Below, in pieces: positions 32,860 to 45,476 of a stretch of DNA of 64,000 bases. Within the stretch, counting starts at the first letter, position 1. The number at the start of each line of letters is the position of its first letter. The stretch lies in NCBI GenBank assembly GCA_000149265.1, contig CH003278.1:663154-727153 (forward strand). The letters run 5' to 3'. The translations under genes were made by a program, and so were the position numbers. Origin of the DNA: Ciona savignyi (lineage: Eukaryota > Chordata > Ascidiacea > Phlebobranchia > Cionidae). The notes beneath the pieces were generated by a model. That model ran no database searches. It worked only from the letters and a program-made list of their open reading frames with translations, and had not been told where the DNA came from.

Positions 32860-34255
32860 ACGTTTACGTCAGATAGATTTAAAATAACCTTTTGGTTGAT
32901 TTATTAAAACCATTAGTTTAAGTCAATGTGTACGTCGAATGCTTTGCCCAAAATTGGTTAAAACCGAAAAGGATTTTTAATTAACCTAACGAACTTTGTC
33001 CTAACTCTCTGGAAGGAGGAACATAAACGTCGTGCTGTGTATTAAATACGGTATAAAAGGTGAGTACAGGTTTTAAAATTTAAACCAATATTACTACTGG
33101 AAGCAGATAACGTCTGATTAAGTGTTTATAACTTAGCACAATTTACTGGTTTGACCTTTGTGACAAAAGCACAACCAATAAGTTCACCAGTCGAACGCAT
33201 TTGTATTACTAAAATGAAATTTTAATATAATATGGTCTTTATCGTAGTCCTATATAGAGCTATTTATGGTATGTATTTACAAAATTGAAGCTTATGTTCA
33301 GGATGTTTTGTGTAAACGTTTATTACTACATTTTAAAATTATTAATATTTAGTTTGCTTTGGGATCTAAAGCAAATTTAATGGTTGAAAAAATAAAGTTC
33401 TTGGTGGGCCGGTTTATTACATGAATAGTATTCAATATCTTTATTACAATGTATAGGCCTATGGTTAGATACAGTCTGCAGGCTGGACAAAATCCCTTAA
33501 CGGGCCGTATATTAGTCATATGCCTGCTTTAAATTATAAACATCTTGTCGCCCGCTCTCTGGATACAAAGCGACGTTCCTGAACTGAAAGTCGTGCACAC
33601 CCAGATTTTCAGTGTAGGAAGCGGTTTCTGGAAAAGTTACACCATTGCTGGCGGGAGCTGTTTTGTATCAAATTGATATTTGCAATTAAATTTTCCATTA
33701 TGTTTGCGTAGTTACAAAAGTCGCCGGTAGCTATTTCTTGATTTTAATATTATAGTTGTTTTTACAAAGTAAATGGCTAGTCTGTGTTTTAGTTTTTAAA
33801 TATCTGTCGATTTGTGCAGAATAAACTTGTTTATGTGTTTTAAGCAGTTTATAATTGTTTGTTTTAGGGGAGTTTGGGTTTTTGCAATAATAAGGAATTT
33901 TAACTTTAATGTTTTTCTGTTAAAAATCCAAATTGTCCGAATACTACCCGAAAGACTCATTCAGTTCGAAATCCGGTTCTTTCACAAAAGATATTTATCT
34001 GTATATACGCATTGTTTTTGGTCGAGGCGAGAAAAATAACGATTACTTGCTTCAGTTCGACTCACTTTATATATTAAATAGTGTTACAAAATACTGCTTA
34101 GTTGAAGACATTTGTGATAACTATTTCCAGTTGATGTAATCGTAAGAAAAATACATATTTATTAATTCGTGCACAATAAATTGGTTATATTAACAAAGTA
34201 TAATAAAAACATTTAATATACAATTATTGATCCTCCTAATGGCGCTACATTAAAT
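32860..34255. other. Flank left of the glycosyltransferase array, no gene recognised
   Basis: AT-rich, with short open frames only. Similarity to the array units begins near 34260 (GTAAGAAAACGGGTAATA). Confidence 0.4.
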
Positions 34256-35791
34256 AAGATAGCCTATACGTATTGGCCAGCAATGGTAAGAAAACGGGTA
34301 ATACAATATAAAATTAATTATGGCTTAAACTGTTGAAAGTTCGTGATACTTTATTTGATTATATGTTTGGTTTAACTTGACATTTGCTACTTCCCATTCA
34401 GTTTCGGGTGATTTTGATTGATGTTTAACATAAAATTTGTCCGGCGCAACCACCATCATGTCTGGCATGCCTATGCGCTCTCTCAGCACACCAGTTAACC
34501 AAACATCGTCCAAATGAGAGAGTCGAGGACTGTGTAGTGCCTCGTCGTGTAACTGCTTCGCCACGCTTACAGACATGGTGTAAAAGCCGCCGAAGCAAAA
34601 GTGGGGAAACTGAGTCCATTTATACACGTCTTTTGAAATGAACCATTTGTCGTTTTGATTTCTGTGCGGTGGGTCTGTTGTCCCCTTCAGGTAGCCACAT
34701 ATGATCGGAAATTCCGGCCATTCTTTGGTTGACCTAAGTTGTACGCTGCTTTCTATTGCTTTCATCCACTCAACAATGTCGACTGTGATGTCATCATCGG
34801 AAGAAGTGTAATATGTCTCCGGTGACAAATTTCGAGCAGCCCACTTCATAGCGGAAAGAGTCTTGTTCGTGATATTCCTGAAAAGGGGTGGAAAGGATAT
34901 TCAGGTTTAGTACCGAAAGTAAGGTGTTATACCAAGGGACACATACGCAACAAAGATATGTTAAAATAAAATGATCACAAAAACGGACTAAGTAAACTGG
35001 ATCTCCATATTATTGCAGCCTATTCACGTAATGCTCCCAAAACCCACATATGTACTGTATATCGGTGGACGGTGAACAATTGTTCGTTGCACGATTCAGA
35101 AAAAAGTACATAGAGTCATTTAAAGTGTAATTTTAAACGAAACAACCCTTCCCCTATTTATACGCTTTACAACTTGAAGAACAGACACTGTTTTTTTTAA
35201 ACCTTATTTGATATTATTTGAAAAGTCCTAATTACACTAGGTATAATTTAAACTACAGAGTGTCAACCACATCTATTTGTAGAACACATTATTCCCCAAA
35301 GTCTGGTATTATTATAACGTTTTAGTCGGCAAGATAATAGGACACGATCCCAGCATGTTGTACTGCGTTGCTGCGTTGTAAATTAAATGAAATCACACTT
35401 ACTCATAATCGTCAGGGCCATTAAACTTTAATAAATCCCCACAACGATTGCTCTCTGCTGCTATTTTTTCTTCAATGGAATCAGAATTAGTCTTCCCTAT
35501 CACGAAAATAGTTTCGAAAGTGACTCCTTCAACGAAACTCAGGGACGCCCACGTGCGGCGCAATATTTTTCGGTGGTTTTCGTGCCCTGCAGCCGATTTT
35601 ATAAAGGTAACCATTTTCCACTTGACGCCTGTAAATATAAGTTTTTTATTTTTTTTTGTTATATGTAAAGGCGCAAACTTGACAAACTAAATTCATTATA
35701 AAGCTTGACGATAACATGTGATGCGCTTATCAAGGTTGGCTTCTTAGAAATATAACGATTACCCAACAAGACAGGCAGACTGATCTTATTA

Positions 35792-35821
35792 TGTGTCCCC
35801 TTCGAATCCGAAGGGGACACA
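35792..35821. repeat. 13-bp-arm hairpin in intron 2 of array copy 1
   Basis: TGTGTCCCCTTCG and CGAAGGGGACACA flank AATC: a perfect palindrome. The site is present in every unit (for example 43289-43318 perfect). Copies 2, 5 and 7 read TCCCTTTCG/CGAATGGGA with one mismatch, and copies 4, 6 and 8 have a decayed left arm. Confidence 0.8.
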
Positions 35822-36822
35822 TTTTGATGTTTACTTGGTTATTTTTTTTCTCCCTGACGTTGATGACAGGCATGCCATTTCGCCAGATTATCGATGTGAA
35901 GTTATTCTCCAATCTAATCCAATCAATCAAATCAATTAATCTGGTTAAAACTTTTGGAAATTTTAACTGACATTCTATTATTTTGCAGCGACCTTTAATT
36001 TAACAAAAATCCAAAGGCGAATTCCCGCTATCGGAAAATGTTAAAAAGAGGCCTATTTTGTGCATTTTTGGCGTTATTGTCGATAATGCAAGTTTAAAAG
36101 GGGATATTAATTCAAATTTTGAAGAAATTGAATTATGTATAACATTAATCACAATAGGGCTTTTAAAAATAGTGCTGACTAACACGTGGTTAACACTCTT
36201 TAGTTAAGTTAAGATTGTAATTGTGAGGAAAATATAGGATCGGATGATGGAGATGGGCCACATGAGGACAAGCGTGGGTGTTTGACGCCTTATATTTGCT
36301 GAAAAATCCTCGGTTGCGGAGTTAGGAAATAGGACTTGGGATCAATATAGAAAACAGTGAACAATTTTAATCACCTGCGTCTTGTGATTGGTTTAAACGG
36401 CCTAACACTTTCCACGGTTCGAGTATGTAATCGTTATCCAACTTGTGTTTCGTCTGTTTTTGTTCCCTTATTTCCTCTTTAATAGGCTGGTGTTGACGTC
36501 CTCTTTATTGATAGTGATACATCCCTTTGAGTTACATCTCTAGGCCTATTGGTGTGCCTGGAGATAGTGGTGAAGTAAACGGGGTTGGTAATACCCTTGC
36601 GATAGCTTATGTAGCTTAACATATGTGGACTGCCTTAACATGTTGGTCGCCACTAGATCAACCCATTTCGTTCGTGCCAAGTGAAGGGGTTGTTTTGGGG
36701 GCAACATTCCGTCTCCAGTTTGTGTACAATATGCATTTAAAGCCGAAACTAGTGACAATGTCATCGTAGCAAATACCCAAACAATGTTAATTCTTTAAAA
36801 TACTTAAAAATGTATTCACGTA

Positions 36823-37135
36823 TCCGACCGGTTAGTCTGGTGGTTTAATGTGACCCCTTTAAACCGAAAGGTTATAAGTTCGAAACTGGTCGCTAGCTAA
36901 TCGGTTGTGTCTTTGGGCAAGGCACTTAACCGGCATTGCCTGAACCCAGCGGATTAATGGGTTCTACCAAATTGAGGGAACGTGTTGATCATACACAACA
37001 CACTGCGCAGTGTATTGCGCAATAGCCCTGGTAAGCCGACGGTGGGCGCGACGGGATCTCACGATTGGCCGTTTGTTAGACCCCTTGGTTTTCCCATTCA
37101 CGGGAATAAACATAATCCCATATCCTTTCCCATTC
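36823..37135 (+). mobile_element. SINE in intron 1 of array copy 1
   Basis: Head TCCGACCGGTTAGTCTGGTG, GGTTATAAGTTCGAAACTGG at the B box (GTTCGAAAC), and tail CATTCACGGGAATAAACATA with short TATCC repeats. It is antisense to the gene and carries the extra GCGCAGTGTATTGC motif typical of the array subfamily. Confidence 0.85.
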
Positions 37136-38041
37136 TACGTACTCTCTTACCTTAGTAAACTTTTGGTGTACAGTAAATAATTGTACAGCAATATTCCTAC
37201 AAACATGACCAAGAACACCGAAACAATTTTCCATTTTTTTATCATTTTACAAGTAGCTATAAGGTATAGTGCTATTTTCCTATAACTATTCTATATCTGT
37301 ATGTTTCAAAAAATTGTAAACACAACCATGCCACTGATCAACATTTAAAATTTACAACATTGTAGCACCATCAAAAAAGTGTTTCACTTACAGTTAAATC
37401 ATGTAAAGTATTGACTTACAATCGATGTACAATATATAGATTCTTTCGGCTTATCGTAAACACAATGTTGTGCTAACGAACTTTAGCTCTAGGTCTCTAC
37501 GTTGTTGTTAAGCGCGTGTTGTGGGTATTAAAGCTTTTTTGTGACAGCAATATGCAAGACATTTCTCTTTCATATTTTCTCTACATTCCACTTTCTTATA
37601 TTTTCCAGTTAGACAACATTGCGAAAATATTCACAATTGCAACAGTAGAATTCTATTAAACTGCATAGCGCTGCGGTTGCTATTATCTATCCATTTTTAT
37701 TATTAAAGTATTTTAAGTTGCAGGACGTGCTTGACTATATGCTTTGGCTTCCTTGCATAGGTATTGTTCTTCAGATTTAATCTTCAACAATACGCTTGGT
37801 AACTATATCATTGTCACCGCGTATTCTATTCATCTAATGATAATTTCCAAGTAAACAAACAATCAGACGTTGTGTAAACCTATAGTGCATTAACGAGATA
37901 AATAATATCCAATACGGCAACCCGACTGTTCGCACGATGGATTTGGCTAAAAAACTAGTATAAACGCCCATTGTAGTTTCAACTACGAATAATGAAATAA
38001 AAAAATGGTAAGAAAACAGGTAATAAAAAAATAATTATAGC

Positions 38042-40937
38042 TTAAACTGTTAAAAGTTCGTGATATTTTATTTGATTATATGTTTGGTTTAACTTGACAT
38101 TTGCTACTTTCCATTCGGTTTCGGGTGATTTTGATTCATGCTTAACATAGAATTTTTCCGGCGCAACCACCATAATGTCTGGCATGCCTATGCGCTCTCT
38201 CAGCACCCCAGTTAACCAAACATCGTCCAAATGAGAGAGTCGAGGACTGTGTAATGCCTCGTCGTGTAACTGCTTCGCCACGCTTACAGACATGGTGTAA
38301 AAGCCGCCGAAGCAAAAGTGGGGAAACTGAGTCCATTTATACACGTCTTTTGAAATGAACCATTTGTCGTTTTGATTTCTGTGCGGTGGGTCTGTTGTCC
38401 CCTTCAGGTAACCACATATGATCGGAAATTCCGGCCATTCTTTGGTTGATATAAGTTGTACGCTGCTTTCTATTGCTTTCATCCACTCAACAATGTCGAC
38501 TGTGATGTCATCATCGGAAGACGTGTAATATGTCTCCGGTGACAAATTTCGAGCAGCCCACTTCATAGCGGAAAGAGTCTTGTTCGTGATATTCCTGAAA
38601 AGGGGTGGAAAGGATATTCAGGTTTAGTACCAAAAGTAAGGTGTTATACCAAGGGAAACAGACGCAACAAAGATATGTTAAAATAAAATGATCACAAAAA
38701 CGGACTAAGTAAACTGGATATCCATATTATAGAAGCCTATTCACGTAATGCTCCCAAAACCCACATATGTACTGTATATCGGTGGACGATAAACAATTCT
38801 TCGTTGCACGATTCAGACAAAATGTACATGAAGTCATTTAAAGTTCATAAGGATGTAATTTTAAACGAAACAACCCTTCCCCTATTTATACGCTTTATAT
38901 CGTGAAGAACAGACACTGTTTTTTTAAACATTATTCGATCTTATTTGAAAAGTCCTATTTGCACTTAAAACTACAGAGTGTCAACCACATCTATTTGTAA
39001 AACACAATATTCCCTAAACTCTGGTATTATTATAACATTTTAACAGGCAAGACAATAGAACACGATCCCAGCATGTTGTACTGCGTTGCTGCGTTGTAAA
39101 CTAAATGAAATCACACTTACTCATAATCGTCAGGGCCATTAAACTTTAATAAATCCCCACAACGATCGCCCTCTGCTGCTATTTTTGCTTCAATGGAATC
39201 ATAGTTAGTCTTCCCTATCACGAAAACGGTTTCGAAAGTGACTCCTTCAACAAAACTCAGGGACGCCCACGTGCGGCGCAATGTTTTTCGGTGGTTTTCG
39301 TGCCCTGCAGCCGATTTTATAAAGGTAACCATTTTCCACTTGACGCCTGTAAATATATGGATTTTTTTATGTGTAAAGGCACAAACTTGACAAACTAAAT
39401 TTATTATAAAGCTTGACGATAACATGTGGTGCGCTTATCGAGGTTGGCTTCTTAGAAATATAACGATTATTCATTACCCAACAAGACAGGCAGTGATCTT
39501 ATTATGTGTCCCTTTCGAATCCGAATGGGACACATTTTGATTTTACTTTGTTATTTTTTTTCTCCCTGACGTTGATGACAGGCATGCCATTTCGCCAGAT
39601 TATCGATATGAAGTTATTCTCCAATCTGGTTAAAACTTGTGAAAATTTTAACTGACATTCTATTATTTTGCAGCGACCTTTAATTTAACAAAAATCCAAA
39701 GGCGAATTCCCGCTATCGGAAAATGTTAAAAAGAGGCCTAGTTTGTGCATTTTTGGCATTATTGTCGATAATGCTAGTTTAAAAGGGGATATTTAATTTA
39801 AATTTCGAAGAAATTGAAATATGTATAACATTAATCACAATAGGGCTTTTAAAAATAGTGCTGACTAACACGTGGTTAACACTGTTTAGTTAAGTTAAGA
39901 TTGTAATTGTAAGGAAAATATAGGGTCGGATGATGGAGATAAGCCACATGAGGACAAGCGTGGGTTTTTGACGCCAATTTTTGCTGAAATCTCGGTTTCG
40001 GAGTTGGATATGGGACTTGGGATCAATATGGAAAACAGTAAACAATTTTATTCACCTGCGTCTTGTGATTGGTTTAAACGGCCTAACACTTTCCACGGTT
40101 CGAGTATGTAATCTTTAACCAAGTTTCGTTCCGTCTGTTTTTGTTCCCTTATTTCGTCTTTAATAGGTGTTGACGTCCTCTTGATTGATGATGATACATC
40201 CCCTTGAGTTACATCTGTGGGCCTATTGGTGTGCCTGGAGATAGTTGTGAAGTAAACGGGGTTGGTAATACCCTTGCGATAGCTTATGTAGCTTAACAGA
40301 TGTGGACTGCCTTAACACGTTGGTCGCCACTAGATCAACCCATTTCGTTCGTGCCAAGTGAAGGGGTTGTAGTAGTTGACCTAATAATTTACTCTTTCAG
40401 TTCGTGTACAATATGCATTTAAAACCGAAACTAGTGACAATGTCATCATAGCAACTACACAAACAATTTTAACCCTCGAATATACTTAAAAATGTATTCA
40501 GGTATCCGACCGGTTAGTCTGGTGGTTAAGTGCGTCGCCTTTCAACAGAAAGGTTACAAGTTCGAAACTGGTCGCTAGATAATCGAATGTGTCTTTGGGC
40601 AAGGCACTTAACCGGCATTGCCTGAACCCAGCGGATTAGGTTCCACCAAATTGAAGAAACGTGTTGATCATACACAACACACTGCGCAGTATATTGCGCA
40701 ATAGCCACGGTAACCCGACGGTGGGCGCGACGGGATCTCACGATTGGCCGTTTGTTAACCTCCTAGGTTTTCTCAATCACGGGAATAAATATAATTATCC
40801 TATATCCTACCCTATCCTATCCTATTCTACGTACTTTCTTACCTTAGTAAGCTTTTGGTGTACAGTAAATAATTAAACAGCATTATTCCTACAAACATGA
40901 CCAAGAACACCGAAACAATTTTCCATTTTTTTATCAT
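38042..40937 (-). CDS. GT31 beta-1,3-galactosyltransferase-like type II membrane enzyme, copy 2 (intact, 374 aa)
   Basis: Exons 40937-40843, 40306-40056, 39346-39121 and 38594-38042 total 1125 nt, all with GT/AG sites and phases 2, 1, 2. Exon 1 encodes a basic start and one membrane anchor (MIKKWKIVSVFLVMFVGIML). Exon 2 is a stem region (SYRKGITNPVYFTTISRHTN... ending LNQSQDA). Exon 3 starts the catalytic domain with VTFIKSAAGHENHRKTLRRTW, the family's KS...R...RxTW block. Exon 4 has DYENITNKTLSAMKW, the metal-binding SSDDDITV (DxD motif), CFGGFYTMS, and LDDVWLTG at the place of the family's EDVYVG motif. GT31 enzymes transfer galactose or GlcNAc in beta-1,3 linkage to glycans in the Golgi lumen; donor and acceptor here are unknown. 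NIT, NKT and NQT are possible N-glycosylation sites. Confidence 0.85.
40504..40829 (+). mobile_element. SINE in intron 1 of array copy 2
   Basis: Same insertion as in copy 1, with the tail extended by several CCTATCCTAT repeats. The shared position shows it was present before the array expanded. Confidence 0.85.
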
Positions 40938-41803
40938 TTTACAAGTAGCTAAAAGGTATAGTACTATTTTCCTATAACTATTCTATATCTGTATGTTTAA
41001 AAAATTTGTAAACACAACCATGCCACTGATCAACATTTAAAGTTTACAACATTGTAGCATCATCAAAAAAGTGTTTCATTTTCATTTACAGTTAAATCAT
41101 GTAAAGTGTTGACTTACAATCGATGTACAATATATAGATTCTTTCGGCTTATCGTAAACACAATGTTGTGCTGAGCAGAACTTTCGTTTATCCTGTTTTA
41201 CTGACAATTTCTAGTAAAATACGCCGCAACTAAAGAACTTTAGCTCTAGGTCTCTCTACGTTGTTGTTACGCGCGTGTTCTGGTTTTAGAGTTTTTTTGT
41301 GACAGCAATATCAAGACACTAACTACTCTTTCATATTTTCTCTACATTTCATTTTTTATATATTTTCCAGTTAGACAACATTCCTTAAATATTCACAATT
41401 GCAACAGTAGAATTCTATTAAACTGCACTGCGCTGAGGTTGCTATTATCTATATCATTTTTATTATTAAAGTATTTTAAGTTGCAGGACGTGCTTGACTA
41501 TATTCTTTGGCATCCTTGCATAGGTATTGTTCTTCAGATTTAATCTTCAACAATACGCTTGGTAACTATATCATTGTCACCGCGTATCCTATTCATCTAA
41601 TGATAATTTCCAAGTAAACAAACAATCGGACGTTGTGTAAACCTATAGTGCATTAACGAGATAAATAATATCCAATACGGCAACCCGACTGTTCGCACGA
41701 TGGATTTGGCTAAAAAACTAGTATAAACGCCCATTGTAGTTTCAACTACGAATAATGAAATAAAAAATGGTAAGAAAACAGGTAATAAAAAAATAATTAT
41801 AGC

Positions 41804-44752
41804 TTAAACTGTTAAAAGTTCGTGATATTTTATTTGATTATATGGTTTGGTTTAACTTGACATTTGCTACTTTCCATTCGGTTTTCGGGTGATTTTGATT
41901 CATGCTTAACATAAAATTTGTCCGGCGCAACCACCATAATGTCTGGCATGCCTATGCGCTCTCTCAGCACCCCAGTTAACCAAACATCGTCCAAATGAGA
42001 GAGTCGAGGACTGTGTAATGCCTCGTCGTGTAACTGCTTCGCCACGCTTACAGACATGGTGTAAAAGCCGCCGAAGCAAAAGTGGGGAAACTGAGTCCAT
42101 TTATACACGTCTTTTGAAATGAACCATTTGTCGTTTTGATTTCTGTGCGGTGGGTCTGTTGTCCCCTTCAGGTAGCCACATATGATCGGACATTCCGGCC
42201 ATTTGTGGATTGACATGAGCTGTACGCTGCTTTCTATTGCTTTCATCCACTCAACAATATCGACTGTGATGTCATCATCGGAAGACGTGTAATATGTCTC
42301 CGGTGACAAATTTCGAGCAGCCCACTTCATAGCGGAAAGAGTCTTGTTCGTGATATTCCTGAAAAGGGGTGGAAAGGATATTCAGGTTTATTACCAAAAG
42401 TGAAGTGTTATACCAAGGGACACAGACGCAACGAAGAAATGTTTAGTAAAAATGATCACAAAAACGGACTAAGTAAACTGGATTTCCATATTCTAGAAGC
42501 CTATTCATGTAATGCTCCCAAAACCCACATATGTATTGTATATCGGTGGACGGTGAACAATTGTTCGTTGCACAATTCAGACAAAAAGTACATAGAGTCA
42601 TTTAAAGTTCATAAGGATGTAATTTTAAACGAAAAATTCTTCCCCTATTTATACGCTTTATAACTTTAAGAACAGACACTGTTTTTTTTAAACATTATTT
42701 GATCTTATTTGAAAAGTCCTAATTACACTAGGTATGATTTAAACTACAGAGTGTCAACCACATCTATTTGTAAAACACGTTATTCCCCAAACTCTGGTAT
42801 TATTATAACGTTTTAACTGACAAGAAAATAGAACACGATCCCAGCATGTTGTACTGCGTTGCTGCTTTTTAAACTAAATAAAAACACTTACTCATAATCA
42901 TCAGGGCCATTAAACTTTAATAAATCCCCACAACGATTGCTCTCTGCTGCTATTTTTTCTTCAATGGAATCAGAATTCGTCTTCCCTATCACGAAAACGG
43001 TTTCGAAAGTGACTCCTTCAACGAAGCTCAGGGACGCCCACGTGCGGCGCAATGTTTTTCAGTGGTTTTCGTGCCCTGCAGCCGATTTTATAAAGGTAAC
43101 CATTTTCCACTTGACGCCTGTAAATATATGTTTTTTTTTATTATTTTTTGTTATATGTAAAGGCGCAAACTTGACAAGTTAAATTTGATATAAAGCATTA
43201 AGATAACATGTGATGCGCTTATCGAGGTTGGCTGCTTAGAAATATAACGATTATTCATTACCCAACAAGACAGGCAGTGATCTTATTATGTGTCCCCTTC
43301 GAATCCGAAGGGGACACATTTTGATTTTACTTGGTTATTTTTTACTCTCTGACGTTGATGACAGGCATGCCATTTCGCCAGATTATCGATATGAAGTTAT
43401 TCTCCAATCTAATCCAATCAATCAAATCAATTAATCTGGTTAAAACTTTTGAAAATTTTAACTGACATTCTATTATTTTGCAGCGACCTTTAATTTAACA
43501 AAAATCCAAAGGTCGAATTCCCGCTATCGGAAAATGTTAAAAAGAGGCCTAGTTTGTGCTTTTTTGGCGTTATTGTCGATAATGCAAGTTTAAAAGGGGA
43601 TATTTAATTCAAATTTCGAAGAAATTGAAATATGTATAACATTAATCACAACAGGGCTTTTAAAAATAGCGGTGGATAACACGTGGTTAACACTCTTTAG
43701 TTAAGTTAAGATTGTAAATGTAAGGAAAATATAGGATCGGATGATGGAGATGTGCCACATGAGGACAAGCGTGGGTTTTTGACGCCTTATATTTGCTGAT
43801 AGAGTCTCGGTTGCGGAGTTAGGAAATAGGACTTGGGATCAATATGGAAAATAGTAAACAATTTTAATCACCTGCGTCTTGTGATTGGTTTAAACGGCCC
43901 AACACTTTCCACGGTTCGAGTATGTAATCTTTAACCAAGTTTCGTTCCGTCTGTTTTTGTTTCGTTATTTCCTCTTTAATAGGTGTTGACGTCCTCTTTA
44001 TTGATGGTGATACATTCCCTTGAGTTACTTCTCTAGGCCTATTGGTGTGCCTGGAGATAGTGGTGAAGTTACCGGGATTGGTAATACCCCTGCGATAGCT
44101 AATGTAGCTTAACAGACGTGGACTGCCTTAACACGTTGGCCGCCACTAAATCAACCCATTTCGTTCGTGCCAAGTGAAGGGGTTGTTTTTAGGGGGCAAC
44201 ATTCCGTCTCCAGTTTGTGTACAATATGCATTTAAAACCGAAGCTAGTGACAATGTCATCATAGCAACTACACAAACAATTTTAACCCTCGAATATACTT
44301 AAAAATGTATTCAGGTATCCGACCGGTTAGTCTGGTGGTTAAGTGCGTCGCCTTTCAACAGAAAGGTTACAAGTACGAAACTGGTCGCTAGCTAGTCGGT
44401 TGTGTCCTTGGGCAAGGCACTTAACCGGCATTGCCTGAACCCAGCGGATTAGGTTCTACCAAATTGAGGGAACGTGTTGATCATACACAACACACTGCGC
44501 AGTGTATTGCGCAATAGCCACGGTAACCCGACGGTGGGCGCGACGGGATCTCACGATTGGCCGTTTGTTAACCCCCTAGGTTTTTTCAATCACGGGAATA
44601 AATATAATTATCCTATATCCTATATCCTACCCTATCCTATTATACGTACTTTCTTACCTTAGTAAGCTTTTGGTGTACAGTAAATAATTGAACAGCATTA
44701 TTCCTACCAACATGACCAAGAACACCGAAACAATTTTCCATTTTTTTATCAT
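41804..44752 (-). pseudogene. GT31 glycosyltransferase copy 3, nonsense and C-terminal frameshift
   Basis: Exons 44752-44658, 44122-43872, 43117-42892 and 42358 to about 41804. Exon 3 keeps its 226-nt length, but the arginine codon CGA of GHENHRKTLRR is TGA, a CpG-type transition that stops the protein at the start of the catalytic domain. Exon 4 also has an extra T near 41884, changing the C-terminus after SKSPE and ending at 41830, plus an extra G near 41845. Exons 1 and 2 remain open. Conserved DDD and LDDVWLTG motifs remain in exon 4. Recent loss is likely, as the rest is near-identical to the intact copies. Confidence 0.85.
44317..44642 (+). mobile_element. SINE in intron 1 of array copy 3
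   Basis: Orthologous position to the copies at 36823 and 40504; head retains TCGCTAGCTAGTCGGTTGTG. Confidence 0.85.
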
Positions 44753-45476
44753 TTTACAAGTAGCTAAAAGGTATAGTACTATTTTCCTATAACTATTCTA
44801 TATCTGTATGTTTAAAAAAATTGTAAACACAACCATGCCACTGATCAACATTTAAAGTTTACAACATTGTAGCACCATCAAAAAAGTGTTTCATTTTCAT
44901 TTACAGTTAAATAATGTAAAGTGTTGACTTACAATCGATGTACAATATATAGATTCTTTCGGCTTATCGTAAACACAATGTTGTGCTAAGCAGAACTTTC
45001 GTTTATCCTGTTTTACTGACAATTTCTGGTTAAAATACTCCGCAACTAACGAATGCTAAAATATTCACAATTGCAACAGTAGAATTCTATTAAACTGCAT
45101 TGCGCTGCGGTTGCTATTATCTATATCATTTTTATTATTAAAGTATTTTAAGTTGCAGGACGTGCTTGACTATATTCTTTGGCTTCCTTGCATAGGTATT
45201 GTTCTTCAGATTTAATCTTCAACAATACGCTTGGTAACTATATCATTGTCACCGCGTATTCTATTCATCTAATGATAATTTCCAAGTAAACAAATCATCA
45301 GACGTTGTGTAAACCTATAGTACATTAACGAGATAAATAATATCCAATACGGCAACCCGACTGTTCGCACGATGGATTTGGCTAAAAAACTAGTATAAAC
45401 GCCCATTGTTATTTCAACTACGAATAATGAAATAAAAAAATGGTAAGAAAACAGGTAATAAAAAAATAATTATAGC

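Larger units (their letters stand above)
34325..37245 (-). pseudogene. GT31 beta-1,3-glycosyltransferase copy 1, frameshifted in stem exon
   Basis: Exons 37245-37151, 36629-36375, 35628-35403, 34877-34325. Exon 2 is 255 nt against 251 in the other copies, because four extra bases at about 36487-36490 (GGCTGG in place of GG) bring a TAA into frame shortly after. Exon 1 (MIKKWKIVSVFLVMFVGILL...), exon 3 and the 174-residue catalytic frame are open. It lies at the left end of the array and differs from its siblings by MMVVAP in place of IMVVAP. A transcript starting below the lesion would lack the membrane anchor. Hence probable pseudogene. Confidence 0.75.

Noticed and set aside
35730..35930. 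Possible extra exon in intron 2 of the GT31 units (frame around NNFTSIIWRNGMPVINVREK)
   Set aside because: The frame is broken by a stop in copy 3 and diverges after a few codons between copies. No donor of the needed phase 1 was found, and exons 2 and 3 already join in frame.
35970..35992. Plus-strand acceptor-like TTCTATTATTTTGCAG in array units
   Set aside because: A good-looking acceptor, but the sequence after it has no conserved open frame and no plus-strand donor partner was identified.
36546..36764. 72-residue minus-strand frame overlapping exon 2 of GT31 copy 1
   Set aside because: A different frame of the stem exon plus intron. The frame that agrees with acceptor phase and with the 251-nt exon in all other copies is SYRKGITNPVYF.
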